Below are positions 9,276 through 19,538 of a stretch of DNA of 64,000 nucleotides, piece by piece. The stretch covers positions 1-64,000 of the forward strand of contig NZ_JMKP01000006.1 of assembly GCF_000685805.1 (NCBI RefSeq), written 5' to 3'. The notes beneath the pieces were generated by a model. The model ran no database searches. It had not been told where the DNA came from and was given only the letters and a program-made list of their open reading frames with translations. This stretch comes from Psychrobacter phenylpyruvicus DSM 7000 = NBRC 102152 (GTDB taxonomy: Bacteria > Pseudomonadota > Gammaproteobacteria > Pseudomonadales > Moraxellaceae). Position 1 is the stretch's first letter, and each line of letters starts with the position of its first letter. Position numbers and translations under genes: made by a program.

Positions 9276-10181
9276 CTACTTAATCCGCGATTGCTCAAAA
9301 TTGAAAATGACTTCAGCACAAGCTTTGGGAGCTTCTAGCGGAAGTAGATGGCCATAGTCCGACAGGACAATTCTGTTTTGGATAGGCACCAAACCTTTCC
9401 AGCTTTCGCGTACTTTATTGCTATTGAAGATAGATGGCTTGGCCAATATCAAATAGAAAGGGACTTCTTTCTTATTCAGCTTTTTTAGGGCAGGTGTTAT
9501 GTAAGGGGTGCCAAAGTAGCTAGCCAGCTCTTGTTTGGGCTGAAATAACAAACTAAATCCGGATTGCCCTTTTTCTTTAGCTACCAAGCTGTTTTTGGCA
9601 AAAATCTTTAAATGAGCATCGCTAATTCGCTGGAAAGCACGCTTTTGGCGTAAGTCTTGATAATACTCATCGACACTGTCCCAGTCGGTTTGTTTTTTGC
9701 GAGTGCTTTTGAATGGCTCTTGGGTCAGTAAAGCCAATCGAGGAATGCGGTTATAGAGCAAAGTCTGTTTTTTGGTAAAGGTGACTGGGTCAATAAGATA
9801 CAGGGCGGAAAATAAATCAGGTCGTTTGGCGGCAGCCATTGCGGTTGCAGTGGCACCTTGCGAGTGACCCACCCCAATTACTGGGCCGGTTTGGGTCTGT
9901 TCCAAAAATTCAATCAATACATCCGCATCTTGTTCTCGGGTCATAACCTTATCGGTAGGTAAATCCGGCCAGTAGCCACGCATCGCTAAGCTGACCACAT
10001 TAAACTGCTGGCTAAGCTCATTAATTAACGGTTGGTAAACTCCGGTAACGAAGCCATTACCTCCATAAAAGTGAAGCAGAGGCTTTTGCAGCGTGTCCGA
10101 ATCTGAATAATCAGAGTTCGAAAAATCATAGTATCGTGCTAGCTTGCCCGATAAAGTGATACGGTGTTCATATTGTTGCAT
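9276..10181 (-). CDS. Alpha/beta hydrolase
   Basis: The 301-residue protein has an oxyanion-region HFYGGNG near residue 40, the nucleophile elbow G-H-S-Q-G with Ser107, and a late DYGHLLPLEAP carrying the likely catalytic His278. No signal peptide is evident, so it should be cytoplasmic. It follows the export operon in the same direction but about 100 bp beyond the outer-membrane factor gene, so cotranscription is uncertain. Substrate is unknown. Confidence 0.85.
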   Translation of the reverse strand: MQQYEHRITLSGKLARYYDFSNSDYSDSDTLQKPLLHFYGGNGFVTGVYQPLINELSQQFNVVSLAMRGYWPDLPTDKVMTREQDADVLIEFLEQTQTGPVIGVGHSQGATATAMAAAKRPDLFSALYLIDPVTFTKKQTLLYNRIPRLALLTQEPFKSTRKKQTDWDSVDEYYQDLRQKRAFQRISDAHLKIFAKNSLVAKEKGQSGFSLLFQPKQELASYFGTPYITPALKKLNKKEVPFYLILAKPSIFNSNKVRESWKGLVPIQNRIVLSDYGHLLPLEAPKACAEVIFNFEQSRIK

Positions 10182-10284
10182 TTATGGTTAATCCTTAACA
10201 CGGAGTGATTTCAATAGTTTATCCCTAACAGCCTTTAAATCCTAGCGACTAATTATGCACAGTGAGGCATTAAATTGTGGTTTA

Positions 10285-11763
10285 TTATGAAACGGATTTA
10301 GTGTTGTCCCAGCCACCACCAAGAGATTTATAAATATTTAATAGCATGTTGGCTCGTGCCAGCTTTGAATCAATTCTGCGCTCTTGTAGTTGCTGTAATT
10401 CAATTTGGGCATCAAGCGCATTGTCTAATGTTTTATTGCCATAGCGAAATAGTTTTTCGGAATCACTGACCCGTTTTCTTGCTTGTTGTTCAGCCGTGTT
10501 TAGAAGAGTGTTTTGCTGCTTTAAAGCTTGGTGTGCCTGATAGGCGCTATCCACCTCACCCAAGGCTTGTAAAATGCTTTGGTCATATTGCAGTAATGCA
10601 GTCTGCAAACGGGAGTCAGCACTATCGATATTGGCTTGAATGCGTCCGTTGGTAAAGATAGGCACGTTGATGCCCACGCTTAATAGGCTGCCCCAGCCTT
10701 TCAATGCAGGAACATCGCTATCAATCTCTATGCGTCCACCTTGGCCCAAGAAGTTAATGGAGAAGCGAGGCAATAAGTCCGCTTCTGCACTAGCTAGCTT
10801 GGCTGAATAAGCTTTAATTTGTGAAGCATAAGCGCGAATATCAGGCCGGCGCTCTAGAAGACCCTGCGGGGTTTGACCACTAGGTGCCTCAGGCTGATGC
10901 TCCAGCACATCTATAGTAGATCGGGGTAGCTCAAAACTTTGTGGCACCTGACCGATCAATACCGCAATACTGCGAACATGGGCCTCACGCTCAGCTTGAA
11001 AGGTGCTCTTTTTGGCACGAGCAGCATTGAGCTTGCTTGCAATATTATTAACCTCTTCAATAGTGACGTGTCCAGCGTTAAAGCGGCCTTTGACGTAACG
11101 CTGATAGCGGAGTAATGTTTCAAGGTTTTGATTGGCTATTTGTTCACGTTGTTCAGCGGCCCGTGCTGCTAAGTAGTGCTCTGCAATCTGATTGGACACC
11201 AGTAACTGTGCGCCATAAACTTTTTCTTGCATACCCATGACAGCATAGTTAGCAGCATCGATATCACTTTGTTTTTGGCCAAAGATATCAGGCTCCCAAG
11301 AAGCTGAAAAACCAACATTAGCATAGGCCGCATCGATATCGCGGCGATCGTATAGGTTAGATGCCCCGGGAATAGGACGAATGAAATCATAGAGCTTGCC
11401 ATCTTTAGAGGGTTCAATAGAGCCAGTACCAACCCCTGCAGAGCCACCAACTCCGGCTTGAGGGCCAAGATTGGCATTGGCTAAGCGGCTAATAGCCATC
11501 GCCTCTTTTAAATTGCTTTCGGCAATACGGATGTCATAGCTGTTTTGTAGGCCTTGGTTGATCAGCTGGCTTAACAAAGGGTCATGCCAATTTTGCCACC
11601 ATTGACTTATTTGTTGACTGCCTTGGGCTGCTTTAGCCTTATCAAAACTGGCTGGGATAGGCACTTCACTAGTACGCTCTACTTGGGTGGTTTGCGGCGT
11701 CTGACAGGCACTAATAAAAAGGGTAAGGGTGCTTAAGGTAGCAATTTTAGTTAAAGAGTGCAT
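10285..11763 (-). CDS. Outer-membrane efflux lipoprotein (NodT/OprM family)
   Basis: The 492-residue protein has a lipoprotein signal ending FISAC with Cys20. Two OEP repeats follow, including SWWQNWHDPLLSQLINQGL and PSGQTPQGLLERRPDIRAY, hallmarks of RND/ABC outer-membrane channels. It is the last gene of a four-gene minus-strand set (adaptor, double ATPase/permease, permease, channel) and would complete the route across the envelope. Coiled-coil-prone helices occur at about 190-260 and 400-470. Confidence 0.93.
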   Translation of the reverse strand: MHSLTKIATLSTLTLFISACQTPQTTQVERTSEVPIPASFDKAKAAQGSQQISQWWQNWHDPLLSQLINQGLQNSYDIRIAESNLKEAMAISRLANANLGPQAGVGGSAGVGTGSIEPSKDGKLYDFIRPIPGASNLYDRRDIDAAYANVGFSASWEPDIFGQKQSDIDAANYAVMGMQEKVYGAQLLVSNQIAEHYLAARAAEQREQIANQNLETLLRYQRYVKGRFNAGHVTIEEVNNIASKLNAARAKKSTFQAEREAHVRSIAVLIGQVPQSFELPRSTIDVLEHQPEAPSGQTPQGLLERRPDIRAYASQIKAYSAKLASAEADLLPRFSINFLGQGGRIEIDSDVPALKGWGSLLSVGINVPIFTNGRIQANIDSADSRLQTALLQYDQSILQALGEVDSAYQAHQALKQQNTLLNTAEQQARKRVSDSEKLFRYGNKTLDNALDAQIELQQLQERRIDSKLARANMLLNIYKSLGGGWDNTKSVS

Positions 11764-11845
11764 AGCTTTATCCTTGTGATATATCCTATATTTTAAAGGT
11801 CATAAGCCGCTGATCTGTTGATCTATAACAGCTGGCATTATAGAT

Positions 11846-12964
11846 CTAACTCAAGCGCTCTAGCATGTTTTTGAAACGTGAGAGGGCGTATATCAAAAAA
11901 GCGATCCCGATAACTGCCATTATCAACAATTCTGGCCATACAATATCAAAACCAGCGTTTCTAAATAGCACATTCTGAGAAAAATCCACAAACTGGGTGG
12001 TTGGCCAATATTCACTAATAGTCTGTGCCATTTCGGGCATATTACTGCGTGGTGCAGTGGCTCCGGAGAACAGTAAGGCTACTACATAGATAGGCAACAT
12101 CAGTAGCCCAAACTGCGGCATAGTAGGGGCGATAGTGGCGAGCATAATACCCAATGAAGAGATGGAAAATAAATAAATCACCACCCCAAATCCATATAAC
12201 CATAATGACCCATTTAAGGGAACATTTAAAAAGTATTGCACAAACAAGCCCATTGACAGCATCGAGGCGACCAAAATAACCAAGCTATTGGCGAGGATTT
12301 TTGAGAAAACAATTTCAGCCGCATTGACTGGCATTACTAACAAATGCTCAATAGTGCCTCGTTCCCGTTCCCGAATAACAGCCGCCCCTGACAACACAAT
12401 GGCTAGCAAGGTAATCATATTATCAATTTCCATCACCGGCATATACCAGCGACTCTCTAGGTTGGGGTTATACATCACATTTAGTACTGGTTCGACTACC
12501 AACGGAGGATCGGGTTCACTCAAAAAGTTACTGATTTCACGGCTAAAGATTTGTGATATATAGACTTGACCAACACCGGCCTGAGTCATGGTTGTGGCGT
12601 CAATAAGCATCTGTACTTCAGGCTTATGGCCTGATAAAACATCGCGCTCAAAGCCAGGCGGGAATTCCAGGACAAATATCAGCTCACCTTTGTCCATTAA
12701 CTCATCAACTTCTTGCTTCTTTATCTCGACAGGAGGCTGGAAGAATGGGGGCTGTAGGGCATCACGAATTTGATGAGTCAAAGTACTGCGATCATAATCA
12801 ACCACACCGACAGGAGCATGACGCACATCAGTACTTATACCCTCGGCAACGGTATAAATCGCAACCGTAAAAACCACCACAATCATCACCATTAGGGTCA
12901 CGTCTTTAAATAAGCTACGTAATTCTTTGATGGTCAGGGTTAGCAGGTTTTTTAAAAAGTGCAC
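11846..12964 (-). CDS. ABC-2 type permease (YhhJ-like)
   Basis: The 372-residue membrane protein has one N-terminal helix, a large periplasmic loop and five C-terminal helices (GAAVIRERERGTIEHLLVMP precedes them), the standard ABC-2 exporter layout. It starts with GTG at 12964; GGAGG lies six bases upstream and the preceding gene ends one base away, so translation is coupled. In Escherichia coli the homologous order is yhiI-rbbA-yhhJ. Substrate of the exporter is not known. Confidence 0.9.
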   Translation of the reverse strand: MHFLKNLLTLTIKELRSLFKDVTLMVMIVVVFTVAIYTVAEGISTDVRHAPVGVVDYDRSTLTHQIRDALQPPFFQPPVEIKKQEVDELMDKGELIFVLEFPPGFERDVLSGHKPEVQMLIDATTMTQAGVGQVYISQIFSREISNFLSEPDPPLVVEPVLNVMYNPNLESRWYMPVMEIDNMITLLAIVLSGAAVIRERERGTIEHLLVMPVNAAEIVFSKILANSLVILVASMLSMGLFVQYFLNVPLNGSLWLYGFGVVIYLFSISSLGIMLATIAPTMPQFGLLMLPIYVVALLFSGATAPRSNMPEMAQTISEYWPTTQFVDFSQNVLFRNAGFDIVWPELLIMAVIGIAFLIYALSRFKNMLERLS

Positions 12965-12965
12965 T

Positions 12966-15800
12966 TTATACCTCCTGTTTTTTTAGAAATAAACAGGCCA
13001 AGGTGATGTAGATCAGAGCAAATAGTGCCAACATCGCATATTCACTGCCGAAGCTCGACCAACCTAAACCCTTAGTAAAGCCACCAATACTAATGCGTTG
13101 ATACCAAGAGGCTGGAAAACCAATACCGATAGCATGAGCCACATCGCCCATACTCGATAGCGGGTATAGTAGCCCTGAGTAATTAATGGTTGGGATAAGG
13201 GTCACGATAGCCGTCACAAACAAAGCTGCAACTTGAGTGCGCACAAAACTTGAGATTAATAACCCTAGACCGGTAGACACATAAATCAATAATATTGCCC
13301 CAAAGGTCATGGCAGTAAAGGAGCCTTTGAAAGGGACTTTAAATAAAAATACCGCCATAATTACCAGTAGAATATAATTTATCAATCCCAGGCCAACATA
13401 AGGTAGCTGCTTGCCTAAAAGGTATTGGGCAACACTCGCCGGTGAGGAGTATAGGTTGGAGATTGAACCAACCTCTCTCTCGCGGACCACGCCCAATGCG
13501 GTCATCATCGCTGGGATAAGCATCAATACCATCATCAATACACTGGGGACAACCGCGTTGACGCTTCTAAAGTCTTGGTTGTACATAAACCGGGGTTCTA
13601 AAGAAGCGGCTGGTGTTAAATCCAGGGGTAGCCCGGTCTCTTGTATCCTATCCATGGTATACGTCATCATTATGCCTCCGACATAACCTTGCATAGTCTC
13701 AGCGTTAAAGGGTAATGAGCCATCGATATAAAAACTCACTTCAGGCTGTCTTTGTGCTATCAAGTCGCGACCAAAGTCTGTTGGAATGTCGATAATCATT
13801 TTCGCCTCAGAGCTCCTTAAAGCTCGTTGGGCTTGATCGAGAGATTGTACAGGAGGCTGAGATATAAAATAGTCGCTCCCAGAGAAGTATTCTTCTAATT
13901 GGCGACTCTGTGCCGAATCATCCTGATCCAAAACAGAAAAAGGCAGGTTATTAACATCAAAAGAGATACTCCAGCCGGTCATAACCATCAAGATTATGGG
14001 CCCAAAAATAGCAAAAAACAGCCTGATTTTATCGCGCATCAGCTCTTTGCTTTCTCGAGTAGCAAAGGTCCATACTGAAGAAAACCAAAACTTAATGCCT
14101 TCGGTTTTATCCGCTGTAACTTCTGGATTGTCTGTTCTATCTGAATTGTCTGGCTTGATATTGCTCAACTGTGCCATTGCTTCAGATTGCTGCTCTGGCT
14201 CTTGTTGCGAGGTTTCGACACCCTCACTATTTGGGTCGTCTTCGTTCTCAGCATCGATTAGATATTGAACAAAAGCCTCTTCCAGATTAGGCGCCTGCTT
14301 ATTTTCAATAAGCTCCTCTGGGGTACCAATGCCAAGCACTTGGCCTCGGTGCATAAAAGAGATACGATCGCAGCGGCTCGCTTCATTCATAAAGTGGGTA
14401 GAAACGAAAATAGTGATTTTGTCTTCACGTGAAAGCTTCAGTAGATGTTGCCAAAACATATCACGAGCAGCAGGATCAACCCCTGAGGTTGGCTCATCTA
14501 AAATCAACACTTCGGGTTGGTGCAAACAAGCCGCCGCTAGCTGCAGCCTTTGCTTCATACCTAGAGATAAGGATTCAGGCTGGGTATCTTCAACTTGTTT
14601 TAGCTCAAACTGCTGTAACATTTTTTCGACGGCTTGTTCACCGCGTTCGCCTTCGATCTGATACAGGCGGGCGTGTAGCTCAAGGTTTTGGCGGACACTG
14701 AGTTCGGTGTACAAAGAGAAGGCTTGCGACATATAGCCCACACGCATCCGGGTCGACATGTCGCTGGCATCTACCGGTTGACCGAGTAACTTAGCGCTAC
14801 CTTCGGTACTTTCAATAAGGCCAGTTAGCATTTTCATAGTGGTAGATTTACCACAGCCATTAGAGCCTAAAAAGCCGAAGATTTCCCCTTTTTCGATACG
14901 GAAGCTGACATGATCAACGGCGGTAAAGTCGCCAAAACGTTTGGTAAGGCCATCGGCCTCAATAGCTGGAGGGGAGTTAGGATCCGCTTCAAAAGGAGTG
15001 ATTTTAAGTCCTTTGGCTTGTTGCTGCTTCTCGGGAGGTAGTAGTTTGACATAAGCCTCTTCAAGGGACTTAGCATCATACTCTTGCATCACCGTCTTAG
15101 TGGGCTGGTCAATTAGCAGCTTGCCATCATCCATCGCTAGCAGGTGTTCGAAGTTTTCGGCTTCATCGATGTAGGCGGTGGCAACCAGCACAGTCATACC
15201 TTCACGTTCACTGCGCAAGTCTTCGATTAATGTCCAGAATTGACGACGAGCTAAGGGATCCACGCCGGTGGTAGGCTCATCCAAAATAAGTAAATCAGGG
15301 TTGTTTACCAGCGCGCAGCACAGACTTAATTTTTGTTTCATACCCCCAGATAGCTTACCTGCTGCCCGGTCAGGGAAAGGATCAAGTCCGGTAGCCTTTA
15401 ACAAACGTTCAATGCGTAGCTTTCGCTCACGAGCATTTAAGCCAAATAACCGCGCATGGAATTCGATGTTTTCATAAACAGATAAAGTGGGGTACAAGTT
15501 ATGACCAAGACCTTGCGGCATGAAAGCAATGCGTTTTAGCATTTTCTCTCTATGCTCTTTGTTGGCCATGTCTTCACCAAATACTTTGACTGACCCTGAC
15601 TGTATCACTTTAACACCAGCGATGAGGGATAATAAGGTGGATTTTCCCACCCCATCTGGGCCGATGAGGCCAACCGTTGTTCCGGTTGGGATGGTCAATG
15701 ATATCTGCTCAAGTGCTACTGTTTTATTATAATGATGCGATACATCTTGCACAGTCACGGCAGAGTCACGGTCTATGTATTCACTCTCAGCTTGTATCAT
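12966..15800 (-). CDS. rbbA: RbbA-like ABC transporter, two ATPase domains fused to a permease
   Basis: The 944-residue protein carries two ATPase domains and a membrane domain. ATPase 1 has GPDGVGKST, LSGGMKQK and LLILDEPTTGVDP; ATPase 2 has GSNGCGKST, LSLGMKQR and VLILDEPTSGVDP. An acidic linker (about 530-570) and an ABC-2 membrane half (about 590-944) follow. The second signature is LSLGM rather than LSGGQ. E. coli RbbA has this architecture and was named for ribosome binding, but its neighbours HlyD, YhhJ and an outer-membrane factor here argue for an export role. Fusion of two ATPases with one permease, paired with a separate permease, gives a full transporter. Confidence 0.92.
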   Translation of the reverse strand: MIQAESEYIDRDSAVTVQDVSHHYNKTVALEQISLTIPTGTTVGLIGPDGVGKSTLLSLIAGVKVIQSGSVKVFGEDMANKEHREKMLKRIAFMPQGLGHNLYPTLSVYENIEFHARLFGLNARERKLRIERLLKATGLDPFPDRAAGKLSGGMKQKLSLCCALVNNPDLLILDEPTTGVDPLARRQFWTLIEDLRSEREGMTVLVATAYIDEAENFEHLLAMDDGKLLIDQPTKTVMQEYDAKSLEEAYVKLLPPEKQQQAKGLKITPFEADPNSPPAIEADGLTKRFGDFTAVDHVSFRIEKGEIFGFLGSNGCGKSTTMKMLTGLIESTEGSAKLLGQPVDASDMSTRMRVGYMSQAFSLYTELSVRQNLELHARLYQIEGERGEQAVEKMLQQFELKQVEDTQPESLSLGMKQRLQLAAACLHQPEVLILDEPTSGVDPAARDMFWQHLLKLSREDKITIFVSTHFMNEASRCDRISFMHRGQVLGIGTPEELIENKQAPNLEEAFVQYLIDAENEDDPNSEGVETSQQEPEQQSEAMAQLSNIKPDNSDRTDNPEVTADKTEGIKFWFSSVWTFATRESKELMRDKIRLFFAIFGPIILMVMTGWSISFDVNNLPFSVLDQDDSAQSRQLEEYFSGSDYFISQPPVQSLDQAQRALRSSEAKMIIDIPTDFGRDLIAQRQPEVSFYIDGSLPFNAETMQGYVGGIMMTYTMDRIQETGLPLDLTPAASLEPRFMYNQDFRSVNAVVPSVLMMVLMLIPAMMTALGVVREREVGSISNLYSSPASVAQYLLGKQLPYVGLGLINYILLVIMAVFLFKVPFKGSFTAMTFGAILLIYVSTGLGLLISSFVRTQVAALFVTAIVTLIPTINYSGLLYPLSSMGDVAHAIGIGFPASWYQRISIGGFTKGLGWSSFGSEYAMLALFALIYITLACLFLKKQEV

Positions 15801-16057
15801 TAGTTTACTCGTAATCCAATTTTACAGTGATGAATTACCCCAAAACGTTAGCGTCAATGGCTTAGGTTAGCGTCAAAGACTAGGGCAGTGTGCTTCTAAC
15901 TGTGGTTCTATATAAACAGACAGCTGCTTATCTCTTATCTACCGCTGTATAAACAACCTTTGCTGTTTTGTCTTCTACCGTGCTTTGTTGAAGGCTGCGG
16001 TTACTGTGATAAGAAGCAATAACTTATACCTATGGCTTAGTAGCTATAAAAAAATAA

Positions 16058-17185
16058 CTAGGATTGGCCTGTAGTTTCTAATTTTGGATCAGTATTAGCT
16101 TGAGATTCAGGCTGTGAGGTAGGTTCAGCGAGTTTAATCTTTAAGTTTTCAGGCCAAGCAGTATCCGCATTAGTACGCACATAACCCATCCCTGTCATGC
16201 CTCCTTTTAGCAGACCTTTATATTTTAGAGCAGTCTCAGCAGGCAGCTTTAGTTTCACCTTAAACATAAGTTTTTCACGCTCATTTTGGGTCTCTACAGA
16301 CTTCGGCGTAAATTGAGCTTCATGGGCTATATAGCTGATCTCTGCCGGCCAGACCATATCTACGCCATCGAGTACGATTCGAGCCTCATCGCCTACTTCT
16401 AAAGAGCTCATTTGCTCATTAGGTAAGAAGATATTCATAAACACATCAGAGGTGTCTAGTAAGCTTACAACTTTATTGCCAGCGGCAATGACACTGCCTA
16501 CTTTGGCAATTTGATACTCAACTCGGCCTGATTTGGGACTGCGAATAGACATGTCGTCGTTGGCTGAGGCAGCAGCGCTCTCTTGAGCTTTTGCTTGTTC
16601 GACGCCTGCTTGTGCTTCTGAGATTTGGGCATCTAATCTGCTAAGAGCGGCCACAGCTTCAGAACGAGCTGCTCTAGCAGCTTGTACCGCTGATACCGCG
16701 CCATTGTAGGCTGATAATCGTTTGTCTAGTTCTGCGGGAGAAATTAGGCCTTCACGGCGCATTTGACGGGCATTATCCAATTCCAGTTTGGCAACTTTCT
16801 GTTGTTCTAATCTGGCATTAATCTCAGCCTCAGCACGAGCAACGGTCTGCTCACCTTGGGCTCGTCCAGCTCTTGCTTGGGAAACAAGTTGGCGAGCTCG
16901 TTGTTCATCGGCTTTGGCTGCGGTAAGATTGCTTTCGCTTTGAGTAGAGGAGAGCAGAGCCAACACTTGGTCTTTTTCTACCTCATCACCCTCATCGACT
17001 AGCATTTCTTCCACACGTCCTGGGTAAAGGCTAGCGATGTCAAAACGTTCTAACTCCAATCTACCGTTTGAGCTGACAATACCTTCAGGGAGATCTGAGC
17101 CTGACTGATAGTGTTGCCAGATAAAGAACCCAATAATAGCGATAGCAAGTAGCAGAATTAAAATCCATATGTTCTTTTTCTTCAT
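16058..17185 (-). CDS. HlyD-family periplasmic adaptor (YhiI-like)
   Basis: The 375-residue membrane-fusion protein has an N-terminal membrane anchor (about 5-24), a lipoyl half-motif (LYPGRVEEMLVDEGDEVEKD) and a long Ala/Gln/Arg-rich coiled coil (about 80-210). The second lipoyl half (SIRSPKSGRVEYQIAKVGSV) and a beta-barrel domain follow. It would link the inner-membrane ABC exporter to the outer-membrane channel. TAGGAAC precedes the ATG. It is the first gene of the set; 257 bp separate it from rbbA with no gene between. Confidence 0.92.
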   Translation of the reverse strand: MKKKNIWILILLLAIAIIGFFIWQHYQSGSDLPEGIVSSNGRLELERFDIASLYPGRVEEMLVDEGDEVEKDQVLALLSSTQSESNLTAAKADEQRARQLVSQARAGRAQGEQTVARAEAEINARLEQQKVAKLELDNARQMRREGLISPAELDKRLSAYNGAVSAVQAARAARSEAVAALSRLDAQISEAQAGVEQAKAQESAAASANDDMSIRSPKSGRVEYQIAKVGSVIAAGNKVVSLLDTSDVFMNIFLPNEQMSSLEVGDEARIVLDGVDMVWPAEISYIAHEAQFTPKSVETQNEREKLMFKVKLKLPAETALKYKGLLKGGMTGMGYVRTNADTAWPENLKIKLAEPTSQPESQANTDPKLETTGQS

Positions 17186-17377
17186 AACAGTTCCTAAGCA
17201 GTCATTGTTATCAGCTAATTAGTTTATATAGAATAATCTAATAATCATATACTTTTGAAGATTAAATCCGAGCTTGAATTTATTGTCAAGTAAATAGGTT
17301 AGCCCAACCCCGTTTTTATTAGTTATCTAAGACCTTAACCCTTATAGCAATAAGGCTAAAGATAAACCATAATAACG

Positions 17378-19309
17378 TTAACTGTCTTCACTGTCATCTT
17401 CACCCAAGAAACCGCCACTCTGACGCTCCCAAAGACTTGCATATACTCCATTTTTTGCCAATAGCTCTTCATGGGTGCCTTGTTCAATGATCTGGCCTTT
17501 GTCCATGACTACTAAGCGATCTAGGGCAGCAATAGTGGACAGACGGTGGGCAATGGCAATCACAGTTTTGCCCTCCATCATCGCATTAAGACTTTCGGTA
17601 ATGGCATGCTCGACTTCGGAATCTAAGGCACTGGTCGCTTCATCAAGTAGCAAGATAGGGGCATTTTTTAGCATCACTCGAGCGATGGCGATACGCTGAC
17701 GCTGACCCCCTGAGAGTTTGACACCACGCTCACCCACTTGGGTATCCAGACCGGTATGGCCTTTTGCATCATGCAACTCTTGGATAAACTCCCAAGCCTG
17801 CGCTTCTTTACACGCCTCAATAATCTCCGCATCAGTGGCTGTAGGACGACCATAAGCAATGTTCTCACGCACGGTACGGTGTAACAGCGAGGTGTCTTGA
17901 GTCACCATACCAATCTGGCGACGTAGACTCTCTTGGGTCACCTGGTCAATGGCTTGGTCATCAATAGTGATACGCCCAGAGTCAACATCATAGAAGCGTA
18001 ATAATAGATTGACCAGAGTCGATTTGCCTGCTCCAGAACGACCTACGAGACCGATCTTTTCGCCAGGTTTGATATCCAAATTAAAGTTATCAAGCAGTTT
18101 GACATAGTTGCCTGGCGCCTCGCTATGATCAAGGCTATCCTCTGCGGTAGCGACTTTAAGACCCATACTCGCTTTAGAAGAGCCTTCATAACCAAAGTCT
18201 ACGTTTTCAAACTTAATATGGCCCTCTTTGATAGTCAACTCTTTGGCATCGGCGACATCCACCACTTTTTGTGGTGTAGATAAAGTGCGAATACCATCTT
18301 GTACGGTACCGATACTCTCAAACAAGCTGGCCATCTGCCACATAATCCAGTGGGTCATGCTGTTCAATCTTAAGGCCATTGCCGTCGCCATCGCCAGCGC
18401 CCCAACGCCAACATCACCTCGTTGCCAGAGATAAAGACCAATAGCGGCGGTACTACCGATTAAGGTGACACTGACTAGATGGTTGACGAACTCCAGCGTA
18501 GTCACCCAACGCATCTGAGCATGTACTGTGCCCAAAAACTGTTGCATCGCTGCTTTAGCATAGCCCAGCTCACGCCGAGAATGGCTAAATAGCTTAACTG
18601 TCATGATATTGGCATAAGCATCGGTAATACGCCCTGTCATCAGTGCTCGGGCATTGGCTTGAATACTCGCTGTTTGTCTCAGTTTAGGTAAGAAATACCA
18701 TAACGTTGCGCCAAACATGACTATCCAAAGAGCAAAGGGAATAAGCAGTAGGCTATCAAGCTGAAATAAAATGATGCCACTGGTCACAAAGAACACTAAG
18801 ACGTAAGTCATCATATCGACGACGGTAATAATGGTCTCTCGTACCGCCAGCGCGGTCTGCATTACCTTGGCAGAAACTCGGCCAGAGAACTCGTTTTGAT
18901 AGAATTCCATCGATTGACCCAGCATGCGTTTATGAAAACGCCAGCGCATCTGCATCGGGAACACCCCTTGGATCACCTGAAAATGCACCAAAGAGGCCAA
19001 ACCTACCCAGATAGGGCTCAGTATCAATACCGCAAACATAAGCTTTAAGGTGCCACTTTTCTCCGCCCAAAGTGTGGAAGGGGTATAAATGCCCATCCAG
19101 TCGACAAGATCCCCAATCCAAGCATACAGTAACGCCTCATAGACCCCGATACCTGCGGTGAATATCATAAATAGGATTAACCATTTACGTAGCCCATAGG
19201 TACAGGCCCAAAGAAACTTAAATAATCCCTGTTTCGGCAACGGGATTTTATTCTCTGGGAAGGCCGATAAACGGGTTTCGAAGAAATTAAACAGCTTATT
19301 CATAGGCAT
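17378..19309 (-). CDS. ABC exporter, membrane and ATPase domains fused (MsbA-like)
   Basis: The 643-residue half-transporter has six membrane helices (about 30-330) and a C-terminal ATPase with GLVGRSGAGKSTLVN, the signature LSGGQRQR, ILLLDEATSALDSE and the switch His in AIAHRLS. It would act as a homodimer, possibly on lipids or drugs. The N-terminal 30 residues are polar. It lies upstream of the HlyD operon with a 192-bp gap, so probably has its own promoter. Confidence 0.9.
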   Translation of the reverse strand: MPMNKLFNFFETRLSAFPENKIPLPKQGLFKFLWACTYGLRKWLILFMIFTAGIGVYEALLYAWIGDLVDWMGIYTPSTLWAEKSGTLKLMFAVLILSPIWVGLASLVHFQVIQGVFPMQMRWRFHKRMLGQSMEFYQNEFSGRVSAKVMQTALAVRETIITVVDMMTYVLVFFVTSGIILFQLDSLLLIPFALWIVMFGATLWYFLPKLRQTASIQANARALMTGRITDAYANIMTVKLFSHSRRELGYAKAAMQQFLGTVHAQMRWVTTLEFVNHLVSVTLIGSTAAIGLYLWQRGDVGVGALAMATAMALRLNSMTHWIMWQMASLFESIGTVQDGIRTLSTPQKVVDVADAKELTIKEGHIKFENVDFGYEGSSKASMGLKVATAEDSLDHSEAPGNYVKLLDNFNLDIKPGEKIGLVGRSGAGKSTLVNLLLRFYDVDSGRITIDDQAIDQVTQESLRRQIGMVTQDTSLLHRTVRENIAYGRPTATDAEIIEACKEAQAWEFIQELHDAKGHTGLDTQVGERGVKLSGGQRQRIAIARVMLKNAPILLLDEATSALDSEVEHAITESLNAMMEGKTVIAIAHRLSTIAALDRLVVMDKGQIIEQGTHEELLAKNGVYASLWERQSGGFLGEDDSEDS

Positions 19310-19538
19310 TCATTACTATTTATAGTTATTTTTGGCGTTGGGCGGGGTGCGATGTTGGTTGTGATATTACGCTTATTGTAAGTGAAATTGAACTTAAAAC
19401 AGAGGTTGAACTTCAAAAAAGCTATTGGCGCTGTAAGCAATATTGAGGCATTAGCCCATTCAAAAAGCCATTAGCCAAGCCCTATATGAGGTATAAATTG
19501 GCAACTTAAACGACTTAAATAAAATCCAACTAGTAAGG

